From: Hermatobates lingyangjiaoensis
Taxonomy: Eukaryota > Arthropoda > Insecta > Hemiptera > Hermatobatidae
Reading direction: 5' to 3'
DNA length: 64,000 nt
NCBI GenBank assembly: GCA_026182355.1
Contig: JAPFBL010000117.1
Span: forward strand, 1,293,501 to 1,357,500
Positions 20,370 through 32,227 of the stretch are shown here, piece by piece (position 1 is the first letter of the stretch; the number at the start of each line of letters is the position of its first letter). A program made the position numbers and the translations under genes. Below the pieces are notes generated by a model, which saw nothing but the letters and a program-made list of their open reading frames with translations, did not search any database and had not been told where the DNA came from.

Positions 20370-23300
20370 TAGTAATAATAATAACTTTTAATGTCCATTT
20401 AATTTAATTTCACATCTTAATCCAAAAAAAGAAGACAAACTAGCAAAATTGATCAATTTTGTACACAAACACTGAAACATCAACCTATTTCAAATTCTTT
20501 CAGTCTTCATAAAAAAAAAAAAAAATAAATTAAAGTGTATCATAATTTCTGAAATACGAAAATAACTTTTCATTCATAGTTATAAAACAGTCTTCTTGCG
20601 TATTAAATTTAATATTTTATTAAATGATTTCATATTAAACTATATGAGTTTGCAGGGATCTACAAAATACTTATTACTTTACTATAAGTAAAGTATAGTG
20701 ATCGTGAAAAAATTCGATCTCGAGATTTTGACGGAATTACATGTTTTGAGGTCCCAGAAGTCGTTTTATGAAGTTTTTACGTTGATCTGTGTGTGTGTGG
20801 GTGGGTGGGTGGGTGGGTGGGTGGGGTGAAGTGTGTTAGCATTGCTTGTTACCACGCTACGGTCCAATAATCTTTGATGGATCAAGTTGATATTTTACAC
20901 AAAAAACGGGCCTCATAAAGACGAAGATCCCTATTGTTTGGAAGAATTATGCATGATGGGAAAGTCACTTTTTTTTGCCAAAAACCGTTTTCTTTTAAAG
21001 GCATTTATTCTCATAAACTGATAACCCTAGAGTTTTGAAATTTTGACATTATCTTTAAGGTTACAAATGGAACAAACGAAAAATACATTTAGAATTTAAA
21101 ACAACAGGAAATATTTTTTTTCAATAAAATGTTAAAATTTTTGACTTCTAATTCAATCTCAAACTTGTGAGAGCGATACAGCCATACTGTTTCACGACAA
21201 GAATGAAACTATGCCTATAAATAGAACATTATATGGAGAATGAGTTGAGATATTGTTTTTCCAAAATTACATTCGTAAAAGGGCGTTACAGTACGATTTG
21301 TGTTTTCAGAAAATGTTTTTTTGACCTAAACGGCTAATTAAAAATAATGAAAATTTGACCAAACATGAACAAAAAATTAGCAATTCATAAAAAAAAATCA
21401 TGAAGTTTCAATTACGGGAAAGAGCAATAACGATATAAAACTCTTTGTTTATCCTAGACTAAGAGATCACCTGCTATACTTGTCGAATTTTTTGTATTTT
21501 TTTACATTGTTTACATTGACTTAGAAATTTTTTGAGCAAATCCACTGAGATAAAATTGATGTTTCTAATGGAAAATGAAAAAATATTATTGACTTATAAG
21601 AGAAGTAAGAGGAATAATATTGTGCAGGTAAATGATAACACTCATTAAAAAAAAATTCGTTATATATGTTATTTGAAAAGGGGAAGGAAAATGGTCTATT
21701 AAATACTAAGAAGCCATAAAATTCCAGTATAATAATTCTGTTAAAAACCAAAAATGAAAAGATAATTCAAAATATAAATCTTTCGTTTAGAGATTAATAA
21801 CTGTAATTATCGTACATCTTTAATAACAAATCACCTTAAACAACATTTTCTTCGCTGTTTGAAGAGTTTTCAGAGAAAAAAGGTATTTTACTGTTTCAAA
21901 TTTGAAAATTTTACATTAATATTCAATGTAGAAGGATGTAAAGTAAACGATTGTAAGAAACTACTGCTATTTGAAGAATAGCCATGTTCTCTTGTAGGAT
22001 AATATTTCGTTTCAAGAAATGTTCACGTTGGTTTTTCAAAATGTTATTACTGCTGTAGTTATTATACTAATGAAATTATTTGCAATAATAAATTATTTGT
22101 GATGTACAAAAATAAGCTTATAAATTGATATGTCCTTCAATCACTATCTGTACTACCTCACGAATTCAATGCTAATAATTATATCCCATTTAGATATTTA
22201 TGTTATGCATAAATGAGACGTTATGTTTTATATATTCAAGAAATTTGACATTGAGTTACTTATAGTAAAGTAGAGTGTAGGCCACTCCAGATTTTTTTTT
22301 AATCTTAATAGTAACATTTTGCTGCCCATTTGTAGCGTTTCAGATGAAAAATCAAATGTAGACATATATTCACTACGCAAATTACATGCATCACAATGCT
22401 ATACTCTTTTAAGATGAATAATTAGCATAACAAGGGAACTAAATTGTTTACATTATTATACTAATAATGAAGTACTAAATGCACCTTAATATATTAATAT
22501 CGTTAAACTAAATGCAGTTCTATTAATCTACATCGAGCAAAAAAAAAAAAAAGATTTGGTTTTTACTACCCGTATAGATCACAATCAATTGAATTTTAGT
22601 CACTAGCAAGCATGACTGGGAGAGTAATATACTTTTTTTATGAAGTGCGTAAACAAATTTTAATGTAAATTTGGCTTACTGTGGCATCACAAAATGTATT
22701 GAATGGTATTAAACAGCTAAAAATGATTGAATACTCGTATTCAGTACTCCAATGATTAAAAAAAAAAATGCTTTATTAACACCAAATCAGGGTATGAGCA
22801 GGCTAATATATAAATATTAGCATTTCATATTTAATGAAATAAATATATCATTGTAATAATAATGTTATTTATTTCGTTTTTATTAAAGAAACGAATCAGA
22901 TAAAAGGTGAACTTAAAACCAGGGTTATAATTCAGTCTAAATGTTTTATTTCAACTGGACTTAAATTTGAAAAAGAGATAATGAACATACATACAAAAGA
23001 CATTAAATGTACAAGTAATATTCTACTGGATATTTCCTACTTAAATATCACATATACAAGCTGAAATTAGTGTTAGTTATAGACTCTGTCTGGATGAGGA
23101 AGAACAACCGAACTAATTAAATGTCATTGTGAAGCAATCACCTTTAAAACGTTAAGATTTTTGGCAGCTAGTATCAAAAATCAACACATGAAGAGGAAAT
23201 TCTAAAAAGTAGTTCTTGAAATAGTTATCCCATACAGTTTAACTTCATAAAAATAAGTTTATTACTCTCTCAGTCATGCTTGCTAATGACTAAAATTCAA

Positions 23301-23898
23301 TTGATTGTGATTTATACGGGTAGTAAAAACCAAATCTTTTTTTTTTTGCTTGATGTAGATTAAAAGAACTGCATTTAGTTTAACAAAATTAATATATTAA
23401 GGTCCATTTAGTACTTCATTATTAATATAATAATGTAAATAATTTAGTTCCTTTGTTATGCTAATTATTCATTTTAAAAGAGTACAGCATTGTGATGCAT
23501 GTAATTTGCGTAGTGAATATATGTCTACATTTGATTTTTCTTCTGAAACGCTACAAATGGGCAGCAAAATGTTACTATTAAGATTAAAAAATAAGTATTT
23601 TTTAGATCCCTGCAACTCATTTAATTTAATATGAAATCATTTAATAAAATATTAAATTTAATACGCAAGAAGAACTGTTTTATAACTATGAATGAAAAAT
23701 AATTTTCGTATTTCAGAAATTATGATAACACGTTAATTATATTTTTTTTTTTTTTATACAAAAGACAGAAAAGGATTTGAAATAAGTTGATGTTTCAGTG
23801 TTTGTGTAAAAAAATTGACCAATTTGCTAGTTTTTCTTCTCTTTTTGGATTAAGATGTGAAATTAAATTAAATGGACATTAAAAGTTATTATTACTAA
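20370..23898. repeat. Large inverted repeat, arms of about 650 bp
   Basis: The left arm (20,370-20,673 plus 22,296-22,646) reads back as the right arm (23,242-23,898). Landmarks: CATGACTGGGAGAGTAAT against ATTACTCTCTCAGTCATG, TTTTGCTGCCCATTTGTAG against CTACAAATGGGCAGCAAAA, and TATTAAATTTAATACGCAAG near the outer ends. The spacer is about 595 bp (22,647-23,241) with no gene. A 1.62-kb element interrupts the left arm. Possibly two inverted insertions of one repeat, or a foldback transposon. A transcript across it would form long double-stranded RNA. Confidence 0.85.
20674..22295 (+). mobile_element. Complete Helentron-like non-autonomous element
   Basis: Boundaries come from the empty site in the opposite arm of the inverted repeat: ACTTATTTTTTAATC there becomes ACTTAT-element-TTTTTAATC here. 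The 5' end is TACTTTACTATAAGTAA, preceded by T. The reverse complement of the same 17-mer lies near, but not at, the 3' end (22,256-22,272), followed by a hairpin GAGTG-TAGGC-CACTC and CCAGATTT. An internal GT/GTGGG microsatellite lies at 20,791-20,825. Offset inverted repeats, a 3' terminal hairpin, insertion between T and T and an internal microsatellite match the published description of Helentrons and their non-autonomous relatives. No Rep/helicase frame is present. A second long copy is at 37,118. Confidence 0.75.
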
Positions 23899-25645
23899 AA
23901 TATCATTTCATTACATTAGTATAAAAAACATATTCTAATTACCAGGACTTACATTTGGTTTGATTAATTAGTGCTGTATGTTTCAAAGAAAAATGTGTTG
24001 AAAGCATATTCTGTACGGAATCAACAATTTTAGCTCAAGAGAAAACAAAAACACATAATAAATGAGCTGAGGTTAGTTCCTTGGAGAGGTGGGGTATAGG
24101 GAAGGAGGTTTGAACATATCGTTGCCCTGGGGCTATAAATGCGAATATTAGAGGTGTAACTCAGAGGAAAGGCAGGCTTGTATAAAGGTAAATAGACTTG
24201 GTAAACAGATATAAATTAAAGCACAATATTGGGTCTCCCATCTGAAAGTGATAATTCTTTAGTCTATAAATTCAGTTCGGAAATGGCGAGTTAAAGCTCC
24301 CCTCTCCACAAACGCCATTCCACTACAACCAGCTACCCGCAGAGAGAGAGAGAGAGCTGAATAACTCCAAGCCTTGTAAGCGCAAATATCATACAGTTGA
24401 CCCAAGCAAAACAGACTAAATCAAATGCCTTATCATCCTTTTCATTCATCCCATGTATCATAGTCTAAAGAAAAAAATATTTATTTCATCTAAATCCTCA
24501 TGTATTCTGTTACAAAATTTACACTTATTCTGAACTTATTAATGACTTCGTAATTCTTCAAGCACCATGATGGAATCTTATAATATCTCATAACAACTTT
24601 CATATAGCTGTAATCAAAATACTTAATATTAATTCTGAGCAAAAATCAGGTGTGGTCGAAAAAGTGAAAAAAAATAGCTGAAATAATGACATTATTAATA
24701 AGCGCGTTTTTCAATTACACCTATTATTAAAAAATAATACATATGGGATAATATTAAGAAAAATAATATATACAATGTAGGCTTTTTATTATAATCAAAC
24801 TGGAGAAACATCGAAAATTCATACTTTATATCCATAAAAATTTCACTATTCAAGTTAACCTCACTATTTTCAAGCATATGATTATTTGTTTTATTGCGTA
24901 TAGGTTAATTATACTTGTTAAAAGCTGTTATTGTTATGCTAAAACTTATATTGGTTACAATTAGAATCACAAAATACATAAAGAGATAAAAGTTCAGTGA
25001 ATTCATAAAAATGTTTGTGTTAGTAACTTAAATAATATTAATACTAGAGCTCTGCTAGATTGTAACATTGGATTTTGCTTCTCATAAACTTGAGGGGAAA
25101 CAATAATTATTACTTTTGTAAATCATAAGTAAAAACAGCGTACGCGTTTTACAGATATGTGTTCGTAACATCACAACACACACAAATAGACACACAATCA
25201 AACAAAAACATATCCAAGAATAGTGTCCCTTCAGCAATAATGTCACATTAAATTCTACTATTGACCTGAAATTAGCATGTTGCTAAAATAATTAACGTTC
25301 AGAAAAATATTAGTAGCTGAGAGTCACTTACTGAATGTTGTAGAAATGTAAATAGTTTTCCTACAGACCGGGGGAAGGTTTCTCAAATGAATTTTGCATT
25401 TAGGATTCCTTAACCTCTATGAGGTGAAAACAGCTCTTAAAGAGAATTCATTTTAATGTAAAACTTAGTTCAGAAATGAAATAATTGCATAGTAATTTTT
25501 AAAAATCTATTAAAAACCACAACTAATTGTTTCATAACCACTAAACATAACTTGTATAATTTTAAATGTTACATTTTTAAATTAGTATTTAAAATTTTAT
25601 ATATGTGTTTGAGATGAAGCATTTGTAAAATAATTTAAATATTAA
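23899..25645. other. Unassigned DNA with short GA-rich patch
   Basis: AT-rich with a GC-richer segment at about 24,070-24,420 that includes a GAGAGAGAGAGAGAG run. No gene or known repeat could be supported. Confidence 0.4.
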
Positions 25646-27180
25646 TCAATACAGAATTGAACCTGTTTGAATAAAATCAATATAAGAATGATTGATATTC
25701 AATTTTGCTACAACCTGATTTATAATAAAATATATAGACAACTCATTAGAAAAGAGAGTTGTTAACAATATAGCTGAAGGAAAGGAGTCTGAATGAAATG
25801 AGATTGGGTGGAGGTCTATAAAACTAGACGGCGCTTGTCGTAAACCAGGGCTCCAGGTGGCATCAACGTTTAGTGACATCCCACGTTTTTTTACCCAACC
25901 TTCATTTATGTTCAATCCTGCTGTTCCATCTACACCCCTAATATACGACCAATTTTTTTTCATTTGTTTAATGCTTATTCATACAAACCAGAATTGTTTT
26001 TTTCATTTTTTGATTTATATCTCGCAACTTTAGTTTATATAATGCATTGAATAAAAAAAAATGCTTCTAAACTTTATCATATTAAAATTTAGAAAATTGT
26101 TGCATATTATTTTGTATAAATACATAAAATAGTGGTTTAGATACCTTTCAATAATTTGAAAGGTAATTATTTTCGCCACGATTTCATACTAGGATGACTA
26201 TTTCAAACAGTAGTTTATCAAAAAGTGGTTAGGATTCTTTTTTCTCTATGACGTGAAAATAATAAGCCCTTAGTCCTAAACATCTCCTTAACAAATATTC
26301 CAGCATATCCCCAAAGAAGTCTGAAGAGAAAGTGACCAAGAGGCTTATTGGTGTGAATTATTCTTGTGACATAAATTTATTATATTTTTATGACATATAT
26401 TTCACGCTAGGAGGAATAATCACTGGATTATTTCTTCCCTCTTGCCTCCATGTGCAAGTGCATGTATTTGTTTCATTATTATCACTGGTAATGTTACATT
26501 TACGTTGTTGAGACTATGTAAAATAAATTAAAATAAAACCTTTGGACGATGATAGATTTGGTTGTTTAACGATGGCTAATTCCAGTTAACATGTAATTTA
26601 GGTTTAATACTAAACAATACAGTAATGAAAAGGAACGTACAGAACTATTTTGAACAAACCAGTAAACTTATTTTTTGTTATTATCATTTTTCAATCTCCT
26701 GTGTGACACCATGGAATGCTGACTGTAGCAACATACTTGTAACAGCTGAACTCTGTTTTCCTCTAATCTTGATGTTTTCCGCCTAGAATAACTTCATGAT
26801 AAAAGTTAACTTTTAACAGCAATAACCTATGGAATAAAAATACATTTCTTATAAATAGTTGCATAAAATTATTTTATTGCTGATATACGATTCAACCATT
26901 CTTTTATCAGTTGGAAAATGGTAATTTGGTTTTACAGTAGTAATTTTCTACTGTCTTTACCGGTAATATTGTTGTTACTAATTCCTTCAAAATTACTTTA
27001 CAAATACAATCTGAATAAAACTATGAGATCTATTGAGACCTCAGGATTCCAACAGTTCATGAAGTAGCAATAATACCTTCAAGTAGGTTCTTGAATGTAG
27101 AGGTGGCTGTGTGAGGACACTTTTATTTGAGGAAAGGATTGCCATATCCGAAGTAATATAAGAAAATGTTAAAAATGACT
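25646..27180. other. Unassigned DNA with a weak minus-strand coding-like patch
   Basis: At 25,963-25,780 a minus-strand frame contains NINEGWVKKRGMSLNVD and SPGLRQAPSSF, with mixed composition. No splice sites or known domain support a gene, so it is left uncalled. The remainder is AT-rich without structure. Confidence 0.35.
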
Positions 27181-27310
27181 GAGATTGTTCAACCATAAAA
27201 AGTAACTATAACAACTATAATCATAACAAGTGGTCTACCATCAGATTCAAATTTCAACTGATTTGTATTTTGAGTTTATTGTGTCGGTTTATTGTGAAAT
27301 CTTTTGAACA
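27181..27310 (-). mobile_element. Foldback family 1, strongly decayed copy
   Basis: ATAACAAGTGGTCTACCATCAGATTC followed by CAACTGATTTG aligns with the left-arm core of family 1 (GTAACAAGCGGTCTTCGTCAGAGTC, CAACTGATTTGG). The hammerhead core is destroyed. Confidence 0.45.
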
Positions 27311-29043
27311 ATTAAATATATAAATGCATATAATTCATAGTAAGAGATAAAAGTTTTCCTATAAATATATAGATTCTCTATTAATATATTAAAGAAAAAT
27401 GTAGAACAGTTAGTATATTAATATTAAATATATTAAATATTAAATTTAATAATAATGATTAATTGTAATTACATATTATCAAATCATAAATCAAAAGCTA
27501 AACTGACTACAATTTCTTGGTAAATATATCTGATTATCGGACGTGTTCTTAGCAAAATTTATCAAAAAAGACGCCAGTTTTCACTTTTACCTCGTGTTTA
27601 ATAATGAGCCTATCCAATATCATTTCATTTATAGGTAAAACTGTAGGGAATAACATTTTTAATTAGTCAAAATAGTATCTGATGTTAACTCAAAATGTTT
27701 TTTTTTCTACTAAAAATGTTAATCTAAATATTATTTTATGAATTTGTTATATTTTCAACACATAGTACGGGCATACACTATATGAAATGTATAGACTTAG
27801 GTCTATACACTTATGCATACACAGAATGAAATGTATAGACTTAGGTACAATCTGAAAAGTTCTATTTACAGAGATAGTTGTTATCAGTTAAATATAACTG
27901 CATCGCTTACTAGTAATTGCAGACGGTTAGTACGCCTTCTTCAAGTCTAATAAAATACTAAACATATTTATAAATTTTGTATCTGAAGTCTTCACGCAAC
28001 ATGAGCGTATAATAGGAAAATGAAACATAAGTTTCCCAGAAGCTTAATATACGAGTATGTATTTTTAGCATGTACACGAAAATGACAGCGTCACATTACC
28101 ATAAGAGTTTGATAACAAACAGGCAGACAAACACAGAAAGGAGCTTCAACTGTAATATATAAGTTTAGTGATTCTTTTCTCGCTCCATTTTCACTTTTTT
28201 ATAATTAAATAGCTTCACCAATAGTATCAAACTGCAATGCTGCTTCAAAGAGCCAATTTATTCCATTTACTTACATTTACAGTTTTTGCTAATTAGAAGC
28301 AGCCTACTACTGTTATTTCTTAAACGACAAATAATTATTAATAATTACATAAATTGATTTAATATATCTCTTTGTTAATTCAATTAAAAATCAAATGGTT
28401 TCCATGAATCAATTATATTTACTATAATTAACATCTAACTTTTATGGAAAAATATTTTTTTAATAATGATATTATAATGAAATAATAATATTAATATATC
28501 ACAAAACAAATAAATAACATAATATCTAAATACTATGATACTTTTTATTATATTTATTTTAAAATTATAATATGTTGGTTAAGTATGGCTGATTTTTTTA
28601 CCTTTTATCTTTAAGTACAATTATTACCGATGATTATATATGAATTTATATTTATTATAATGTCGAATGAAATTTAAACACCAGATTCTAGAATTAAAAA
28701 AAAATGGAATATTAATTAACATTATTAATATAAAATGTAAGTCCGGGTTATGTAGGTAAAAATGCTATGCTGTTGTTTTTCCTCTGTGGTGAGGAGGTAT
28801 GTGAAGCTAGAAATTCACCAGCTGAGACAAGACTTAGCATGCAAGAGAAGTAGCACTGCAAAATTCTTACCATAGCCTCACAAAAATGCTGACATTCCAT
28901 CTCGTGGCATCCCATGCAATCAAAATGCGCATTCCTCTGGCCTACTCCACACCTCTTCTTATAGTTATATTCGCGGCGATATATAGTTTTAGTTAGTAAT
29001 AATAATGTAATTTAAATTTATGTAAATGCGTTATTTAATTATG
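27311..29043. other. Unassigned AT-rich DNA
   Basis: No gene could be supported. A short local direct repeat sharing GAAATGTATAGACTTAGGT occurs twice at 27,784-27,846. A GC-richer patch near 28,780-28,980 has no recognisable frame. Confidence 0.4.

Positions 29044-29068
<25 letters not shown>
29044..29068 (+). repeat. (TA)n microsatellite
   Basis: An uninterrupted TA tract of 25 bp in non-coding DNA. Confidence 0.9.
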
Positions 29069-29076
<8 letters not shown>

Positions 29077-29267
29077 GTTACCACCCTTATATCTAACAAT
29101 ACCTTCTCTACTACGTCATAATATCTTTCAACATTTTTATTTTACTTTAATTACTTTGTATATTTTTTTTTATTTTCTTTCCAAATTAATTTACATTTTC
29201 TTGTTCATTATTAATTTACTTTTATAAAAAAACTCCATCTTTTTGATGGATCTCATTGATTTTGTAT

Positions 29268-29428
29268 TACATGTCACTTGGCCAGCTCCTTATCCAGTTA
29301 AATCCTGTAAACAGGATAACTGAAAGGAAGTCAGTTCGTTGAATCAAATCTCTCAGTCTGAAGGACGTGAATGCCGAGACTGCAGTTCATTTTAATATGA
29401 AGATCTGCTGTCTATTTATACCAATATT
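29268..29428 (+). repeat. Repeat family 3, copy left of the gypsy element
   Basis: About 160 bp, homologous in the same orientation to 35,242-35,402. Shared words: ACATGTC, CTCTCAGTCT, CGTGAATGCCGAGACTGC, GTTNATTTTAAT, CTATTTATACCAATAT. The end of the unit runs into an AT-rich tract. No coding potential. The terminal TACCAATAT resembles the tail of family 2 elements. Confidence 0.8.
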
Positions 29429-29437
29429 TGTATCCAC

Positions 29438-29640
29438 AAGATTTCACATAAACACGTGAAATAACAATACCAATATATGTATATACAAGATTTCACAGAA
29501 ACACGTGAAATAACAATCAATGATCCAAACAGAATATAAAATAGGAATAAAAAGACTAACGTCTTTCAACCGTAACATGGGGTCTTCGTTAGAGTCAAAA
29601 ACTCAACTGATTTTTTTCCCATTTCATATTCTGGTTGGAT
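29438..29640. mobile_element. Foldback family 1, copy G (decayed)
   Basis: It has two copies of the terminus (AAGATTTCACATAAACACG at 29,438 and AAGATTTCACAGAAACACG at 29,484), then the left-arm core with TCTTTCAACCGTAACATGG and TCTTCGTTAGAGTC, and a short right-arm remnant ending CATATTCTGGTTGGAT. Changes in the CTGACGA region remove the ribozyme core. Confidence 0.65.
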
Positions 29641-29679
29641 AAGATATTATTATAAATATATAAATATAAATATATATAT

Positions 29680-29940
29680 TCTTAAAATATGACCATATTG
29701 CTGAAACTTGCTTCTTAATAATTTCTCAAGTTTTCTGAATAAGATCTTGTTACTGAATCAACATATATAATATGCTTCCGATAGTCACAATGATTTAGTA
29801 ACAAGAAACTCATTCAGAAAAACTTGAGAAACTTATTAAGAACAAGTTTTAGGCAAAAATATGGTCATATTTTTAACATGTGTGTTTTACAGGAAGGACT
29901 GCTACCAAAATTTACCAATATAAATATATATATATATAAA
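29680..29940. mobile_element. Foldback element with asymmetric tail (family 2, copy B)
   Basis: An inverted repeat: AAAATATGACCATATTGC on the left against AAAATATGGTCATATTTT on the right, with TTTCTCAAGTTTTCTGAAT against ATTCAGAAAAACTTGAGAAA inside. Past the right arm is an unpaired tail ATGTGTGTTTTACAGGAAGG with GACTGCTACCAAAATTTAC, then (TA)n into which the gypsy element is inserted. The arms are homologous to those of the element at 45,822, but the central hammerhead is not preserved. Confidence 0.75.
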
Positions 29941-30130
29941 AGTTACGCGTTCCGGGTAATGAATAGGTTTTTAAAAAAAAAGGAATTTAAAATAAACTAG
30001 CTCGCACGTGATTGAAGACAAGAATCGAGTTTTATTAGTCAGCTCCTTCTGTTTATAGGAGAGGCAATGTTGATACGGACTTCAACCCCTATTCTCTCCG
30101 GGCCGGCGTCTCTCGCGGGCCGGCATTACT
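29941..30130 (-). repeat. 3' LTR of the gypsy element
   Basis: 190 bp beginning AGTTACGCG and ending GGCATTACT on the plus strand. It matches the 5' LTR nearly base for base, with several single-base length differences and a few substitutions near GCGTT(C)CGGG and AACCC(C)TA. Ends AGT...ACT are common for insect gypsy-group LTRs. An AATAAA-like A-rich stretch and a GC-rich CGGGCCGGC repeat are inside. Confidence 0.95.
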
Positions 30131-30142
30131 GCCCCCTCCCAG
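30131..30142 (-). other. Polypurine tract
   Basis: Minus strand GGGAGGGGGC directly upstream of the 3' LTR. It primes plus-strand DNA synthesis during reverse transcription in this class of element. Confidence 0.8.
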
Positions 30143-30388
30143 TCCTTATCAACAATGCTCTCCGTACAAGTGTCTGAGTTATATCATAAAATAACAAAAC
30201 AAAAACTTGACTCTAAACATAAGAAATGAATATAATGTTTTAAACATTCAAAAATAAAATGACGTCCACACAAGTAACTGAATTAACATTGTTATAGAAA
30301 TTACAGAAATAACAAAAGATGAACTTCTATGATTATTTGAACAAAACAAAAATAACAAAATTAACAAAGGTAAACACACATAACTACA

Positions 30389-31330
30389 CTATATCGTTCG
30401 CACCATTGGTGGGATTTTCCTTCTCACCCGTCGCAGTTCCTGAAAATGAACTATTTCTTGTTTCAGGGTGTCCGTTCCTATCCTCCATATCTGTGCTCTG
30501 TACCGTGGTAACGTTGCGAGTACTTCGTATGGCCCTACGTATCTCGGGTCCGATTTCCTTCGCTTCTCCCTATTCAGTTTATATACGAAGTCCCCTTCTT
30601 GTATCAACCCTACTGTTTTCTTCTGCTTTCCTTTGATTATATTGCTTGGTCCATCTTTCTTTTGCTGCTTTGACTCTATTATGTAACCTTTGTGGATCCG
30701 CTTCCTTTTTCCGCAATTCAAATGGTGTTGCCTCTGTGGTCGAGTGAATACTACTGTTGTATGCTAGGACCGCTCTGGCCATTGCCACATGACCCTTTAT
30801 GTTTTTTGCATCAGCCAATAATGCAAGTGTTCCGTTAGAGTGTTATGTAGTCTCCTCTATTGCCCGTGGGACCTTGGATGACCCGGTGTACACCAATGGG
30901 GGTTTATATTGAATTCTTTTAACAGGGTTTTTATTTTAACGTTGTTGAACTCTCGCCCTCTGTCCATATAGATCGTTCTCGGGCAGTCAAACGTGGCCAA
31001 ATACGACAGCAATGCCTCTTCTGTACTTTCACTTGATTTACTTGTTAGTGGCCATGCTGAGGCTAACTTCGTTAGTCTATCTATTGTTGTTAAATATTTG
31101 TTTCCGTCGTATGTAAATATATCAATTTCTAGCTCCTCAAAGGGTCCCTCGGGCGTCTGACTTTGTAATAATGGAGGTACAAGTGGTACTCTTTCATACT
31201 TCCTCCTTTTGCATATTTCACAGTCCTTTATCACTTGGGCTATCCTCTTGCCCATTTGGAGCCAGTAATGCGACCTCTGTAGATGTTTAAGGGTCTCTGT
31301 GACACCACGATGGTTGGTTTTTCCCCTGTG
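30389..31330 (-). pseudogene. pol: Gypsy integrase (pol C-terminal part), frameshifted
   Basis: The integrase inserts the cDNA copy into the host genome. In order on the minus strand: a zinc-binding HHCC region with paired His near 31,330-31,260 and CEIC near 31,210; the catalytic core with EIDIFTYD (first Asp) and MDRGREFNN (second Asp); a break at about 30,857 just where the third acidic residue (IEE) is expected; the core end LAYNSSIHSTTEATPFEL; and a C-terminal GPY-type motif RYVGPYEVL near 30,480. At least two single-base frame changes split it (near 30,857 and in the overlap 30,579-30,721). The frame stops at 30,389, about 250 bp before the LTR, so there is no room for env. Confidence 0.9.
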
Positions 31331-31790
31331 ATAATTTAGGATGACCTCTTTCTGCTGCTCTTCGTCTTCTACCCGTTTCTACCTGGTTCTTACAGATTAT
31401 GAAATGAGCTCCTTGTCTCAGCTCTCTTTCCTGAATTAGTCGGAGTAGTCTATTTTCAAGTTCTTGTGATTCTATAAAGAAATGGTATACCTTTCCTGGC
31501 ACTGTTAGTTGGTTTTGACTGTACTTAATTGTTCGTTGTTCGCTTTCGTTCCTCCTGTAATAATATTTATTTTTAAGTGGCCATATTTGTGCAATTGGGT
31601 GTTTATTATTTCTTCTGTGTCGTCTTTTTATAATTATTTGATTTCTCTTGTTGTTTATTATATCCTGACTAATCTCAGCTTCCGGTCCATTTCGTTGTTC
31701 TTGGTCTTCATCTGCGTCTGGTGTCCAGTTGGCGAAGAACTCTCGCACGTCCCTGGAGGTACTTGGCTCTCTCGTACTACTTCTCCGTAA
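31331..31790 (-). pseudogene. pol: Gypsy pol connector between RNase H and integrase
   Basis: An open minus-strand stretch rich in Arg, Asn, Gln and Lys (for example QIIIKRRHRRNNKHP and NESEQRTIKYSQNQL) joins the RNase H and integrase domains. Gypsy elements have such a tether, but this one is unusually basic and low in recognisable motifs. The frame shifts at its downstream end before the HHCC finger. Confidence 0.7.
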
Positions 31791-32227
31791 TGACGTTGAC
31801 GTTTCTGGACAAACAGTCGGCTACTTGATTATCAACGCCCTTTACGTGCTGGACCCTGAAGTTGTATGCAGCTATCCTTTCTTTCCACTTTGCTATCCGG
31901 GCTGACGTCTCCTTTAAATTCCCGATCCACATTAGGGGCCTATGATCTGTTCTAATAGTGAACTCAGCCGCAAAAAGGTAGGGTCGGAAATGTTCTACAG
32001 TCCCACACTATGCCTAACATTTCCCTTTCTATTGTGCTATACCTTTTTTCTGCTGGTGATAATTTTCTGCTGGCGTAGGCTATTGGTCGCTCTCCCTGGA
32101 TAGTTTCCTGCATCAAGACTCCCCCGATAGCTTCTTGACTGGCATCTGTCATTACAATGAATGGTTTGTTTAGGTCAGGAAATTGGAGCAACAGCGGGCC
32201 CCGCAACGCCTTCTTACACTGCTCCAC
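31791..32227 (-). pseudogene. pol: Gypsy RNase H domain
   Basis: Degrades the RNA strand of the RNA-DNA hybrid during reverse transcription. Visible acidic motifs in order: PFIVMTDASQEAIGGVL (first Asp), KRYSTIEREMLGIVW (Glu) and, after a frameshift near 31,970, a region with RTDHRPLMW (Asp) and DNQVADCLSR. These are the standard Ty3/gypsy RNase H landmarks. The domain follows the reverse transcriptase directly. Confidence 0.9.

Noticed and set aside
25646..25963. 105-codon minus-strand gene
   Set aside because: Part of the frame looks protein-like, but there are no splice sites or recognised domain and the C-terminal half is AT-driven sequence.
30131..30388. env gene in the gypsy element
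   Set aside because: Only about 250 bp separate the integrase stop from the 3' LTR, too short for an envelope protein and without an open frame.
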